64,000 nucleotides of DNA from Streptomyces sp. NBC_01268 (GTDB lineage Bacteria; Actinomycetota; Actinomycetes; Streptomycetales; Streptomycetaceae): assembly GCF_036240795.1 (NCBI RefSeq), contig NZ_CP108454.1, positions 6,384,001-6,448,000 on the forward strand. Direction: 5' to 3'. The position numbers were made by a program, and so were the translations under genes. The notes beneath the pieces are model-generated. The model worked only from the letters and a program-made list of their open reading frames with translations, was not told the DNA's origin and searched no databases. Of this stretch, positions 56,042-64,000 are shown in pieces. Numbering within the stretch: position 1 is the first letter of the stretch; each line of letters opens with the position of its first letter.

Positions 56042-57252
56042 TTGCCCTCCCAGTGGGGGTTTTCCCAGATGACCGTCGCGCCCATGCCGAAGCCGACGCA
56101 CATGGTGTTGAGGCCGTAACGGACCTGCGGGTTCTCCTCGAACTGGCGGGCCAGCTGCGTCATCAGACGGACGCCGGAGGAGGCGAGCGGGTGGCCGTAC
56201 GCGATGGCGCCGCCGTACTGGTTGACGCGGGCGTCGTCGTCGGCGATGCCGTAGTGCTCCAGGAAGGCGAGGACCTGGACCGCGAAGGCCTCGTTGATCT
56301 CGAAGAGACCGATGTCCGAGATGGACAGGCCGGCCTGGGCCAGCGCCTTCTCGGTGGCGGGGATCGGGCCGTAGCCCATGACCTCGGGCTCCACGCCGGC
56401 GAAGGCGTAGGAGACGAGGCGCATCTTCACCGGGAGGCCGTTCTCGCGGGCGAAGTCCTCGGAGGCGATGATCGAGGCGGTGGCGCCGTCGTTCAGGCCG
56501 GCCGCGTTGCCCGCGGTGACGTTGCCGTGGACGCGGAACGGCGTCTTCAGGTTGGCCAGCGACTCCAGGGTGGTGCCCGGGCGCATCGGCTCGTCGGCGG
56601 TGACCAGGCCCCAGCCGGTCTCACCGGTGGAGGCGTCGGTGCGACGCACCGAGATCGGCACCAGGTCCTGCTGGATCTTGCCGTCGGCGTACGCCTTGGC
56701 GGCCTTCTCCTGCGAGCGCACGGCGTACTCGTCGGCGCGCTGCTTGGTGATGGTGGGGTAGCGGTCGTGCAGGTTCTCGGCGGTCATGCCCATGAAGAGG
56801 GCGGACTCGTCGACCAGCTTCTCGCTGACGAAGCGCGGGTTCGGGTCCACGCCCTCGCCCATGGGGTGACGGCCCATGTGCTCGACGCCACCGGCGATGA
56901 CGGCGTCGTAGGCGCCGAACGCGATCGAACCGGCGGTCGCCGTCACGGCGGTCAGCGCGCCGGCGCACATGCGGTCGATGGAGTAGCCGGGCACGGACTG
57001 CGGCAGACCCGCCAGGATGCCCGCGGTCCGGCCGAGGGTCAGGCCCTGGTCGCCGATCTGGGTGGTCGCGGCGATGGCGACCTCGTCGATCTTGACGGGG
57101 TCGAGGCCGGGGTTGCGGCGCAGCAGCTCCCGGATGGCCTTGACGACGAGGTCGTCGGCGCGGGTCTCGTGGTAGATGCCCTTCGGGCCCGCCTTGCCGA
57201 ACGGGGTACGGACGCCGTCGACGAAGACGACGTCCCTGACGGTACGAGGCAC
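56038..57252 (-). CDS. fadA: Acetyl-CoA acyltransferase (3-ketoacyl-CoA thiolase)
   Basis: 404 residues. Nucleophilic Cys in DRMCAGALTA (Cys96), His in EINEAFAVQ/GHPLASSG segments and the second Cys in NTMCVGFGMGA. It cleaves 3-ketoacyl-CoA to acetyl-CoA and is the first gene of the fadAB operon. The GTG at 57252 follows GGAGAG at good spacing; longer in-frame starts extend into the promoter region and are rejected. A dyad at 57338-57353 may be a regulator site. Confidence 0.94.
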   Translation of the reverse strand: MPRTVRDVVFVDGVRTPFGKAGPKGIYHETRADDLVVKAIRELLRRNPGLDPVKIDEVAIAATTQIGDQGLTLGRTAGILAGLPQSVPGYSIDRMCAGALTAVTATAGSIAFGAYDAVIAGGVEHMGRHPMGEGVDPNPRFVSEKLVDESALFMGMTAENLHDRYPTITKQRADEYAVRSQEKAAKAYADGKIQQDLVPISVRRTDASTGETGWGLVTADEPMRPGTTLESLANLKTPFRVHGNVTAGNAAGLNDGATASIIASEDFARENGLPVKMRLVSYAFAGVEPEVMGYGPIPATEKALAQAGLSISDIGLFEINEAFAVQVLAFLEHYGIADDDARVNQYGGAIAYGHPLASSGVRLMTQLARQFEENPQVRYGLNTMCVGFGMGATVIWENPHWEGK

Positions 57253-57337
57253 GATGGCTCTCCTCCAGGGTGCGGGGTGGCACTGCTGCACGGGCGCGCT
57301 GCCCGGCACGCGGCTAAGCGCGCGCTTGCTCCCCCAT

Positions 57338-57353
57338 GCTACTTGCGGGTAAC
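57338..57353. promoter_or_regulatory. Operator candidate upstream of fadA
   Basis: GCTACTTGCGGGTAAC has TAC-(6)-GTA symmetry and lies about 86 nt upstream of the fadA start. Similar TTAC-N-GTAA sites are used by TetR-type lipid regulators in actinomycetes. The match is by shape only. Confidence 0.35.
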
Positions 57354-57485
57354 CAGACTGCCCAGTCCCCCCGCGCCAAGCGGCGAAGGTCACACCCGAC
57401 CGGGGTGCGCGGGAGCACTCTGGCACTCTGTCGGCTGCGGCCCATGATCATCAACCCGGGCCCGCGTTCCTCGGGGGGAGAACAC

Positions 57486-57932
57486 ATGTCCGCAGGGATG
57501 ATCGGCACCGCCCGGCGAGACGGCGGAGGTGCCGTTCGAGGCCCGCGCCGCCGCGGGCGACCTGCTCTGCACCCGCCTGGACCTCCAGGGCCGGACCTCA
57601 AACCCCTGGGCGGCAACACGCCGCAGGTCCGGATCGTGAAGATCGAGGGCACCGACTTCCTCCAGCTGCGCGGCGGCGTCTCCTGCGACCCGGAGTTCGC
57701 GTTCGACGGCGGCAACACCGCCGACACCCTCGACCCGATCGGCACCCTCCCGGCCGGCTTCGAGCCCCCGACGACCTACGTCCGCGGCGTCGCCCCGCGC
57801 AACAACCGCGACGGCTTCAGCACCTGCCGGATCGAGGTCACCCTCACCGGCAAGGTGTACGTGTACGGCGCCACCACCGCGAACCGGATCTCCTGGATCC
57901 AGCTGGATTCCTTCTCCTCCATCTGGCGCTGA
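57486..57932 (+). pseudogene. Probable remnant of a secreted or phage-tail-like protein
   Basis: ATG 57486 is preceded by CGGGGGGAGAA. The frame stays open to the stop at 57930-57932 (148 residues), but the first 45 residues are Arg/Pro/Gly-rich as in out-of-frame sequence, whereas the last 100 (from VRIVKIEGTDFLQLRGG to WIQLDSFSSIWR) look like a beta-structured C-terminal domain. Between 57502 and 57636 another frame reads AEVPFEARAAAGDLLC..., more protein-like. A gene with indels or an internal deletion explains this best; an intact protein with a disordered N-terminus is the alternative. A shared terminator follows. Function unknown. Confidence 0.4.
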
Positions 57933-57981
57933 CCCGGCGCCGGATCCGACGTGGGTCCCACGCCCGTCCGGCCCCGGGCAC

Positions 57982-58016
57982 GCCGAAGCCCCCGGACCCG
58001 GTCCGGGGGCTTCGGC
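57982..58016. terminator. Bidirectional terminator
   Basis: Perfect 16-bp stem (57982-57997 with 58001-58016), loop CCG, between the plus-strand remnant and the convergent RNase D-like gene. Confidence 0.8.
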
Positions 58017-58052
58017 ACACGTCCGTACTTCGTCAGGTCGTACGGCGGACGC

Positions 58053-59336
58053 TCACGCGTGGGCCGTCAGGGCCGCCACCAGGAGCGGGGTCACCAGGCC
58101 GACCTGCCACGGGCGGGCGCCGTGACCGATGAGGGCCGCGGCGACCGTCTCCGGCGTCACCGGGGCCGGCGGCTCCCAGCAGACCCGGCGGACCGTGTCC
58201 GGGGTGATCAGGTTCTCCTGCGGCAGGTTCAGTTCCTCCGCGAGCGTCGACACCGCGGCGCGGGCGGCGGAGAGGCGGGCCGCGGCGGCCGGGTCCTTGT
58301 CGGCCCAGGCGCGCGGCGGCGGCGGACCCGCCACGGGCTGGCCCGGCTGCGGCAGCTCCGCCTCGGGCAGGGCCTTCGCCCGGTCCACGGCCGCCTGCCA
58401 CTGCTCCAGCTGGCGCTTGCCCATCCGCTGGCCGTAGCCCGGCAGCGCCGACAGCGCGCCCGCGTTCGGCGGCAGCGCGAGGGCGGCCTCCACGATCGCG
58501 GAGTCGCTCAGCACCTTGCCGGGGGAGACGTCACGCCGCTGCGCCACCCTGTCCCGGGCCGTCCACAGTTCCCGGACCACCGCCATCTGGCGGCGCCTGC
58601 GCACCTTGTGCATGCCGGAGGTGCGGCGCCACGGGTCCTTGCGCGGCGGGGCCGGCGGGGCCGAGGAGATGGCGTCGAACTCCTCCAGCGCCCAGCCCAG
58701 CTTCCCCTGCCGGTCGAGCTCCTTCTCCAGCGCGTCGCGCAGGTCGACGAGGAGCTCCACGTCGAGCGCGGCGTAGCGCAGCCAGGGCTCGGGCAGCGGG
58801 CGGGTGGACCAGTCGACGGCGGAGTGGCCCTTCTCCAGGGCGTAGCCGAGGACGGACTCGACCATCGCGCCGAGGCCGACCCGGGGGAAGCCCGCGAGGC
58901 GTCCGGCGAGTTCGGTGTCGAAGAGCCGCGTGGGCACCATGCCTATGTCACGCAGGCACGGCAGGTCCTGGGTCGCGGCGTGCAGGATCCATTCGGTGCC
59001 GGTCAGCGCCTCGCCGAGGGCCGACAGGTCGGGGCAGCCGACCGGGTCGATGAGCGCGGTGCCCGCGCCCTCGCGGCGGAGCTGGACGAGATAGGCGCGC
59101 TGCCCGTAGCGGTAGCCGGAGGCGCGCTCGGCGTCCACGGCCACGGGGCCGCGGCCGGCGGCGAAGGCGGCGACCACCTCGGCGAGGGCCTCGTCGGTCG
59201 CCACGACGGGCGGAATGCCCTCGCGGGGTTCGAGCAACGGGATCGGCAGCCCATTCGCAGGGACGTCGTCGTCCGAGGGGGCGCCCCCGGTGGTTCGCAG
59301 CGCTGTGTCGCTTGCGGTGTCTTGGGCGTCGGTCAC
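58053..59336 (-). CDS. RNase D-like 3'-5' exonuclease with HRDC domain
   Basis: 427 residues. The DEDD exonuclease domain (about 45-215) shows AVDAERASGYRYGQRAYLVQL (motif I), LHAATQDLPCLRD (motif II) and RYAALDVELLVDLRDAL (motif III, Tyr and Asp). An HRDC helical domain follows (LWTARDRVAQRRDVSPGKVLSD). Such proteins trim the 3' ends of stable RNAs. The GTG start lacks a clear Shine-Dalgarno sequence, and a TACCCT box lies 6 nt before it, so it may be translated from a leaderless mRNA. Upstream lie repeated palindromes. Confidence 0.88.
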   Translation of the reverse strand: MTDAQDTASDTALRTTGGAPSDDDVPANGLPIPLLEPREGIPPVVATDEALAEVVAAFAAGRGPVAVDAERASGYRYGQRAYLVQLRREGAGTALIDPVGCPDLSALGEALTGTEWILHAATQDLPCLRDIGMVPTRLFDTELAGRLAGFPRVGLGAMVESVLGYALEKGHSAVDWSTRPLPEPWLRYAALDVELLVDLRDALEKELDRQGKLGWALEEFDAISSAPPAPPRKDPWRRTSGMHKVRRRRQMAVVRELWTARDRVAQRRDVSPGKVLSDSAIVEAALALPPNAGALSALPGYGQRMGKRQLEQWQAAVDRAKALPEAELPQPGQPVAGPPPPRAWADKDPAAAARLSAARAAVSTLAEELNLPQENLITPDTVRRVCWEPPAPVTPETVAAALIGHGARPWQVGLVTPLLVAALTAHA

Positions 59337-59379
59337 CTGTCAAGGGTATCTGCGAATGGCAAGCACCCGCCGACGGAAC

Positions 59380-59451
59380 GGCCGGAACGGCCCGTGTGGC
59401 CGGAACGGCCTGGTGGGGCCGCACCGGCCACACGGGACGGAACGTTCCGTC
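59380..59451. repeat. Palindrome cluster upstream of the RNase D-like gene
   Basis: GGCCG-GAA-CGGCC occurs twice (59380-59392 and 59398-59410, 18 nt apart), and GACGGAACGTTCCGTC (59436-59451) is a perfect 16-bp palindrome sharing the GGAACG core. The cluster fills the 167-nt gap between the response-regulator stop and the RNase D-like start, suggesting a multi-site operator or a structured element. Confidence 0.6.
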
Positions 59452-59503
59452 GACAGGTGACGGTCCTTCGTCGAGCCCGTCGGCCCTCAGGGGGTCGACC
59501 GGC

Positions 59504-60169
59504 TCAGTGGATGATCCCGGTGCGCAGGGCCACGGCGACCATGCCGGCCCGGTCGCCGGTGCCCAGCTTGCGGGCGATGCGGGCGAGGTGGCTCTTCACG
59601 GTGAGGGCGGACAGGCCCATGGAGACGCCGATCGCCTTGTTGGACTGGCCCTCGGCCACCAGCCGGAGCACCTCGACCTCGCGGCCGGAGAGCTCGCGGT
59701 AGCCGCCCGGGTGGCTCGGGGCACCCGGGGGGCGGCGGTGGCCGAGGCGGGCGGCCGCGGAGCCGATGGGGGCGGCGCCGGGGCGGGTGGGGTGGCCGAT
59801 GTTGGTGCGCGTACCGGTGACGACATAGCCCTTGACACCGCCGGCGAGCGCGTTGCGCACGGCGCCGATGTCGTCGGCGGCCGACAGGGCGAGGCCGTTG
59901 GGCCAGCCTGCCGCCCTGGTCTCGGACAGCAGGGTGAGCCCGCTGCCGTCCGGGAGGTGGACGTCGGCCACGCAGATGTCGCGCGGGTTGCCGACGCGGG
60001 GACGGGCCTCCGCGATGGACGACGCCTCGATGACGTCGCGCACCCCGAGCGCCCACAGGTGGCGGGTGACGGTGGAGCGGACGCGTGGGTCGGCCACGAC
60101 GACCATGGCCGTCGGCTTGTTCGGGCGGTAGGCGACCAGGCTTGCGGGCTGCTCGAGGAGAACGGACAC
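59504..60169 (-). CDS. NarL/LuxR-type response regulator, orphan
   Basis: 221 residues. A receiver domain (AMVVVADPRVRSTVTRHLWALG, phosphoacceptor Asp likely in CVADVHLPDGSG, Lys in VKGYVV) has only one of the usual two N-terminal acidic residues, so phosphorylation is uncertain. After a Gly/Pro-rich linker comes a LuxR helix-turn-helix (LSGREVEVLRLVAEGQSNKAIGVSMGLSALTVKSHLARIARKLG). No sensor kinase is adjacent. GTG 60169 is chosen because GGAGG lies 6 nt upstream; the longer frame from 60250 adds a disordered stretch. This protein is strongly conserved in streptomycetes as I recall it; targets unknown. Confidence 0.88.
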   Translation of the reverse strand: MSVLLEQPASLVAYRPNKPTAMVVVADPRVRSTVTRHLWALGVRDVIEASSIAEARPRVGNPRDICVADVHLPDGSGLTLLSETRAAGWPNGLALSAADDIGAVRNALAGGVKGYVVTGTRTNIGHPTRPGAAPIGSAAARLGHRRPPGAPSHPGGYRELSGREVEVLRLVAEGQSNKAIGVSMGLSALTVKSHLARIARKLGTGDRAGMVAVALRTGIIH

Positions 60170-60310
60170 CAGGCCTCCTGGAAAGGGGGTGCGGGACGGA
60201 GCCGGCTCGGGGAAGAAGCCGGGGGCGAACCCGTGCTGTGATGGGGTCACTGACTCCTTCGGCAGCTGGGCCGCCCGCCTTTAGGGAAAGATCACGATTT
60301 GGTGAGTAAC

Positions 60311-60357
60311 AATTGGGGCAATTCGGACGCGTGATCGATCATCGTACGAGCCGTACG
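60311..60357. promoter_or_regulatory. Three adjacent dyads upstream of the response regulator
   Basis: AATTG-ggg-CAATT (60311-60323), TGATCGATCA (60332-60341) and CGTACG-agc-CGTACG (60343-60357) lie in an AT-richer part of the 241-nt gap (60170-60410). They are candidate operators of the response-regulator gene, whose start is about 140 nt away. Nothing else is seen in the gap. Confidence 0.45.
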
Positions 60358-60410
60358 TGCTCCGCGGCCGTTTCTGTCCGGAAATCGACGTTACGAGCGG
60401 GGCGGTACGG

Positions 60411-61115
60411 CTATGGCTGCTGAGGCCCCCGCCGCTGGGGCAGCGAGACGACCCCCGCACCCGACGTCGTCCCCGCCCCCGGATCGGCCGACGCCGGCGG
60501 CAGCCCCGCGATCTGGCACAACAGGTCGCACCAGGCCGCCAGGTGCGCGCCCGTGTCCGGCACCCCCGACGACCCCTCCCGGGGCGTCCACGAGGCCCGG
60601 ATCTCGATCTGGGTCGCCGGCCGCCGCTCGGCGAGACCCCCGAAGTAGTGCGAGCCGGCCATCGTGACGGTCCCGCTCGCCTCCCCGTACGCCAGACCGC
60701 GGGCCTCGAACGCCCCGGTCAGCCAGGACCAGCAGACCTCAGGCAGCAGCGGATCCGCGGCCATCTCCGGCTCCAGCTCGGCCCTGACCAGCGTCACCAG
60801 CCGGAACGTGCCCTTCCAGGCCTCGTGCCCCGCCGGGTCGTGGAGCAGCACCAGGCGCCCGTCCGCCAGATCGTCCTCGCCGTCCACCACGGCCGCCTCC
60901 AGGGCGTACGCGTACGGCGCGAGCCGCTGCGGCGGCCGGGTCGGATCGACCTCGATCTCCGGCCGCAGCCGGGCCGAGCGCAGCCCCTCGACCGCCCGCT
61001 CGAACGCGGGAGGCACCGGGTCGGTCTCCGTGGGGTCCACCCTGTCGCCCGCCGTCTTCTCCGTCCCTCGAATGCCGTCGGAATGATCGGAAAAATGTCC
61101 CTGAGCCGCAGCCAT
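60411..61115 (-). CDS. DUF3000 domain protein
   Basis: 234 residues. [79 protein letters not shown] and the Cys-containing tail are those of the actinobacterial DUF3000 family, function unknown and usually encoded next to hemE, as here (divergent). No signal peptide or membrane segment. ATG 61115 has no ribosome-binding site, and TACTCT lies 7 nt upstream, indicating a leaderless mRNA. The C-terminal 25 residues are Gly/Ala/Pro-rich. Confidence 0.85.
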   Translation of the reverse strand: MAAAQGHFSDHSDGIRGTEKTAGDRVDPTETDPVPPAFERAVEGLRSARLRPEIEVDPTRPPQRLAPYAYALEAAVVDGEDDLADGRLVLLHDPAGHEAWKGTFRLVTLVRAELEPEMAADPLLPEVCWSWLTGAFEARGLAYGEASGTVTMAGSHYFGGLAERRPATQIEIRASWTPREGSSGVPDTGAHLAAWCDLLCQIAGLPPASADPGAGTTSGAGVVSLPQRRGPQQP

Positions 61116-61206
61116 GCGGGGAAGAGTAGGCGGAACGGGGCCCGTGCGCAGGGAGGGACACCCTCGCCGGGCGAGCGGCTTCTCGCCACATGCGAAGATT
61201 CTGGGC

Positions 61207-62283
61207 GTGAGCGCCATTGACAGCCCGAAGGGCCAGCAGACGAAGCACCAGCCGCAGACGTACGACTCCGCGTTCCTGAAGGCGTGCCGCCGCGAGGCCG
61301 TGCCGCACACGCCGGTCTGGTTCATGCGGCAGGCCGGGCGGTCCCTGCCCGAGTACCTCAAGGTCCGCGAGGGCATCCCCATGCTCGAGTCGTGCATGCG
61401 GCCCGAGCTGGTCACCGAGATCACCCTGCAGCCGGTGCGCCGCCACAAGGTCGACGCGGCCATCTACTTCAGCGACATCGTCGTCCCGCTGAAGGCCATC
61501 GGCATCGACCTCGACATCAAGCCCGGCGTGGGCCCCGTCGTCGCCGACCCGATCCGCACCCGCGCCGACCTCGCCCGGCTGCGCGACCTGACCCCCGAGG
61601 ACGTCCACTACGTCACCGAGGCCATCGGGATGCTCACCGGCGAACTCGGCGCCACCCCGCTCATCGGCTTCGCCGGCGCGCCCTTCACCCTCGCGAGCTA
61701 CCTCGTCGAGGGCGGCCCGTCCCGCAGCCACGAGCACACCAAGGCACTCATGTACGGCGACCCGCAGCTGTGGGCCGACCTGCTGGACCGCCTCGCCGAG
61801 ATCACCTCCGCCTTCCTCAAGGTGCAGATCGAGGCCGGCGCCTCCGCCGTGCAGCTCTTCGACTCCTGGGTGGGCGCCCTGGCCCCCGCCGACTACCGCC
61901 GCTCGGTCATGCCGGCCTCGGTGAAGGTCTTCGACGCGGTCGCCTCGTACGGCGTCCCGCGCATCCACTTCGGCGTGGGCACCGGCGAGCTGCTCGGCCT
62001 CATGGGCGAGGCCGGCGCGGACGTCGTCGGTGTCGACTGGCGCGTCCCGCTCGACGAGGCCGCCCGCCGGGTCGGCCCCGGCAAGGCCCTGCAGGGCAAC
62101 CTCGACCCGGCCGTCCTCTTCGCCTCGCGCGAGGTCGTCGAGGCCAAGACGGACGAGGTCCTGGCCGCCGCGAAGGACCTGGAGGGGCACGTCTTCAACC
62201 TGGGCCACGGCGTCATGCCGGCCATGGACCCGGACGCGCTGACCCGCCTGGTCGACTACGTGCACACCCGCACCGCCGTCTGA
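61207..62283 (+). CDS. hemE: Uroporphyrinogen decarboxylase
   Basis: 358 residues. [19 protein letters not shown] (substrate-binding Arg motif), [16 protein letters not shown] and [18 protein letters not shown] are HemE signatures. It decarboxylates uroporphyrinogen III to coproporphyrinogen III in haem synthesis. The GTG at 61207 gives a protein starting SAIDSPKGQ; there is no Shine-Dalgarno sequence but AAGATT lies 6 nt before it, so it may be leaderless. A longer frame from 61114 overlaps the DUF3000 start and is rejected. A 13-bp terminator follows. Confidence 0.96.
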   Translation: MSAIDSPKGQQTKHQPQTYDSAFLKACRREAVPHTPVWFMRQAGRSLPEYLKVREGIPMLESCMRPELVTEITLQPVRRHKVDAAIYFSDIVVPLKAIGIDLDIKPGVGPVVADPIRTRADLARLRDLTPEDVHYVTEAIGMLTGELGATPLIGFAGAPFTLASYLVEGGPSRSHEHTKALMYGDPQLWADLLDRLAEITSAFLKVQIEAGASAVQLFDSWVGALAPADYRRSVMPASVKVFDAVASYGVPRIHFGVGTGELLGLMGEAGADVVGVDWRVPLDEAARRVGPGKALQGNLDPAVLFASREVVEAKTDEVLAAAKDLEGHVFNLGHGVMPAMDPDALTRLVDYVHTRTAV

Positions 62284-62291
62284 TCCGCCCC

Positions 62292-62320
62292 GGCCGTCCC
62301 CCGCACCGCGGGGGACGGCC
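62292..62320 (+). terminator. Terminator after hemE
   Basis: Perfect 13-bp stem (62292-62304 with 62308-62320), loop ACC; it also lies downstream of the convergent flavoprotein gene. Confidence 0.8.
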
Positions 62321-62327
62321 CCGGGCG

Positions 62328-63701
62328 TCAGCCCGCCGCCCGCACCGCGGCCACCGCCTTGCGGGCCGCCACCAGGACCGGGTCCCACACCGGCGAGAAC
62401 GGCGGCGCGTACCCCAGGTCCAGGGCCGTCATCGCCTCCACCGTCATCCCCGCGGTGAGCGCCACCGCCGCGATGTCCACGCGCTTCCCCGCACCCTCGC
62501 GGCCCACGATCTGCACCCCGAGCAGCCGCCCGGTGCGCCGCTCCGCCAGCATCTTCACGGTCATCGGGGCCGCCCCCGGGTAGTAGCCCGCCCGGCTCGT
62601 CGACTCGATCGTCACCGACACGTACTGCAGCCCCACCGCCCGGGCGTCCTTCTCCCGCAGCCCCGTCCTGGCGATCTCCAGGTCGCAGACCTTCGACACC
62701 GCCGTGCCGACCACACCGGGGAAGGTCGCGTAGCCGCCGCCCACGTTCGAGCCGATCACCTGGCCGTGCTTGTTGGCGTGGGTGCCCAGCGGGACGTACC
62801 GCTCCCGCCCCGACACCAGGTCGAGGACCTCCACGCAGTCACCGCCCGCCCAGATGTTCCCCTGCCCGCGCACCCGCATCGACAGATCCGTCAGCAGCCC
62901 CTCGTGCGCGCCCAGCGGCAGCCCCGCCGACCGCGCCAGCGAGGTCTCCGGCACCACGCCCATGCCGAGGACCACCACGTCCGCCGGGTACTCGCCCGTC
63001 TCCGTCGCCACCGCCCGGACCCGGCCCCCCTCGCCGGTGAGGATCTTGGTCACCGGCGAGGAGCCCACCGTCGTGATGCCCAGGCCGTCCATCGCCGCGT
63101 GCACCAGACGCCCCATGTCCGGGTCGAGCGTCGCCATCGGCTGCTCGCCCCGGTTCAGGACCGTCACCTCGAAACCGCGGCCGAGCAGCGCCTCCGCCAT
63201 CTCCACCCCGATGTACCCGGCGCCCACGACCACCGCCCGGCGGCCCCGGGCCAGCCCCAGCGAGTCGAGCAGCGCCTGCCCGTCGCCCAGGGTCTGCACC
63301 CCGTGCACCCCCGGGGCGTCGATGCCCGGCAGTGGCGGGCGCAGCGGCCGGGCGCCGGTCGCGATCACCAGCTTGTCGAAGCCGGTCCACCCCTCCGCGC
63401 CCGACTCCAGGTCCCGGGTGCGCACGCGCTGCCCGTCCACGTCGAGCGCGGTCACCTCGGTGCGCATCCGCAGGTCGATCTCCCGGGCCCGGTGCTCCTC
63501 GGGGCTCCGGGCGATCAGCTCGTCCCGGTCGGCGACCTCGCCGCCGACCCAGTACGGGATGCCGCAGGCCGAGTAGGAGCTGAAGCGCCCCCGCTCGAAC
63601 GCGACGATCTCCAGCTCCCCGCGCCCCTTGAGCCTGCGTGCCTGGGAGGCGGCGGACATGCCCGTCGCGTCACCGCCGATGACCACCAGTCGTTCCGTCA
63701 T
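62328..63701 (-). CDS. FAD-dependent pyridine nucleotide-disulfide oxidoreductase (CoA-disulfide reductase / NADH oxidase-like)
   Basis: 457 residues. FAD is bound by VVIGGDATGMSAA (6-18), the catalytic single Cys46 lies in SSYSACGIPYW as in CoA-disulfide reductases and NADH oxidases, NAD(P)H is bound by AVVVGAGYIGVEMAEAL, and NIWAGGDCVEV is the second FAD motif. The C-terminal dimerisation domain ends with APPFSPVWDPVLVAARKA. It may reduce CoA disulfide, or another small disulfide or polysulfide. No ribosome-binding site is seen; TAGCGT lies 6 nt before ATG 63701, suggesting a leaderless transcript. Confidence 0.87.
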   Translation of the reverse strand: MTERLVVIGGDATGMSAASQARRLKGRGELEIVAFERGRFSSYSACGIPYWVGGEVADRDELIARSPEEHRAREIDLRMRTEVTALDVDGQRVRTRDLESGAEGWTGFDKLVIATGARPLRPPLPGIDAPGVHGVQTLGDGQALLDSLGLARGRRAVVVGAGYIGVEMAEALLGRGFEVTVLNRGEQPMATLDPDMGRLVHAAMDGLGITTVGSSPVTKILTGEGGRVRAVATETGEYPADVVVLGMGVVPETSLARSAGLPLGAHEGLLTDLSMRVRGQGNIWAGGDCVEVLDLVSGRERYVPLGTHANKHGQVIGSNVGGGYATFPGVVGTAVSKVCDLEIARTGLREKDARAVGLQYVSVTIESTSRAGYYPGAAPMTVKMLAERRTGRLLGVQIVGREGAGKRVDIAAVALTAGMTVEAMTALDLGYAPPFSPVWDPVLVAARKAVAAVRAAG

Positions 63702-63727
63702 GCGACCACGCTACGACGGGCGGTGGG

Positions 63728-64000
63728 TCAGGGGGTGTCCCCCTGCTCGCCGACGGCCTCGGGGGTCCTGTCCGCGTCGGCGACGGGCCGCCGCGGAGGG
63801 GCCGGCCAGGCCCCCGACGCCGGCCCGGGGACCGGCTCCGGCTTCGCCCGCCGGGGCAGCCGCGGCCGGAGCACCCACCGCCACACCGCGTACGCCAGCG
63901 CGAGCAGCGCCAGCCACGGCGCGATCGCCGCGAGCACCACCAGCGTCCAGGCGAGCGCCGCCACCAGCGCGTCCCAGCCGCCGCCCAGCGCGTCCAGGAA
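63728..64000 (-). CDS. C-terminal part of a membrane protein (DUF4349-like)
   Basis: The frame is open to the window edge, so the N-terminus is missing. The visible 90 residues start FLDALGGGWDALVAALAWT, then a transmembrane segment (VVLAAIAPWLALLALAYAVW), an Arg-rich stop-transfer and a disordered Pro/Ala/Glu tail. The G-G-W-x-A-L stretch before one terminal membrane helix is typical of DUF4349 lipoproteins in actinomycetes. The assignment rests on this tail. Confidence 0.55.
   Translation of the reverse strand, partial: FLDALGGGWDALVAALAWTLVVLAAIAPWLALLALAYAVWRWVLRPRLPRRAKPEPVPGPASGAWPAPPRRPVADADRTPEAVGEQGDTP

Overview
This is a high-GC, densely packed chromosomal window that reads as Streptomyces. 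Start codons are often GTG, genes overlap by 4 nt, and the gene order 29-63 kb (MurA-like, aconitase, NgcEFG, a ROK regulator, XylFGH, Dxs, amino-acid permease, FadBA, HemE) matches, from memory, the SCO5998-SCO6031 stretch of S. coelicolor. No tRNA, rRNA, CRISPR array, insertion sequence or prophage is visible. Many intergenic gaps carry GC-rich hairpin terminators or palindromic operators. Both edges cut through genes.

Region 1 (1-13.7 kb) is the most unusual part. It is a tightly coupled plus-strand operon: the tail of a membrane protein resembling Pycsar TM effectors, a secreted and membrane-anchored vWA protein, a tubulin-like protein, an unrecognised two-hairpin membrane protein, a pseudokinase / zinc-ribbon / GTPase fusion, and a membrane-anchored GAP1-like protein with a long hexapeptide-repeat linker. 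It matches the logic of predicted GTPase-centred conflict or signalling systems (DO-GTPase plus GAP1) known mainly from computational work, and is the best candidate for a poorly described system.

Region 2 (13.8-17.8 kb) is an arginine deiminase set: arcA, arcB and an APC permease, with ArgR-box-like sites but no carbamate kinase. A small HATPase regulator overlaps the permease end.

Region 3 (18.5-26.2 kb) is a CoA-dependent aromatic-acid catabolic cluster, most likely for 2-aminobenzoate (anthranilate) or salicylate: crotonase, monooxygenase/Old Yellow Enzyme fusion, PaaX repressor, aryl-CoA ligase, acyl-CoA dehydrogenase and a Rid protein. A 27-bp element at identical spacing occurs in its two promoter regions and probably ties them into one regulon. 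An MFS exporter and a Beta-family protein follow.

Region 4 (29.2-41 kb) holds an HTH-MurA fusion with a palindrome at its own start, a divergent HTH regulator and hydrolase pair with apparently leaderless promoters, an orphan eCIS-type DUF4157 metallopeptidase-like protein, aconitase with an iron-box-like site, and a secreted GH92 mannosidase.

Region 5 (41.4-49.7 kb) is sugar uptake: NgcEFG (aminosugar ABC transporter) under a DasR-like site, then the ROK regulator and XylFGH. Region 6 (49.8-64 kb) is core metabolism: dxs, an APC permease, a NYN RNase-like protein, fadAB on the minus strand, an RNase D-like HRDC protein, a response regulator, a DUF3000 protein, hemE, a CoA-disulfide-reductase-like flavoprotein and the end of a DUF4349-like protein.
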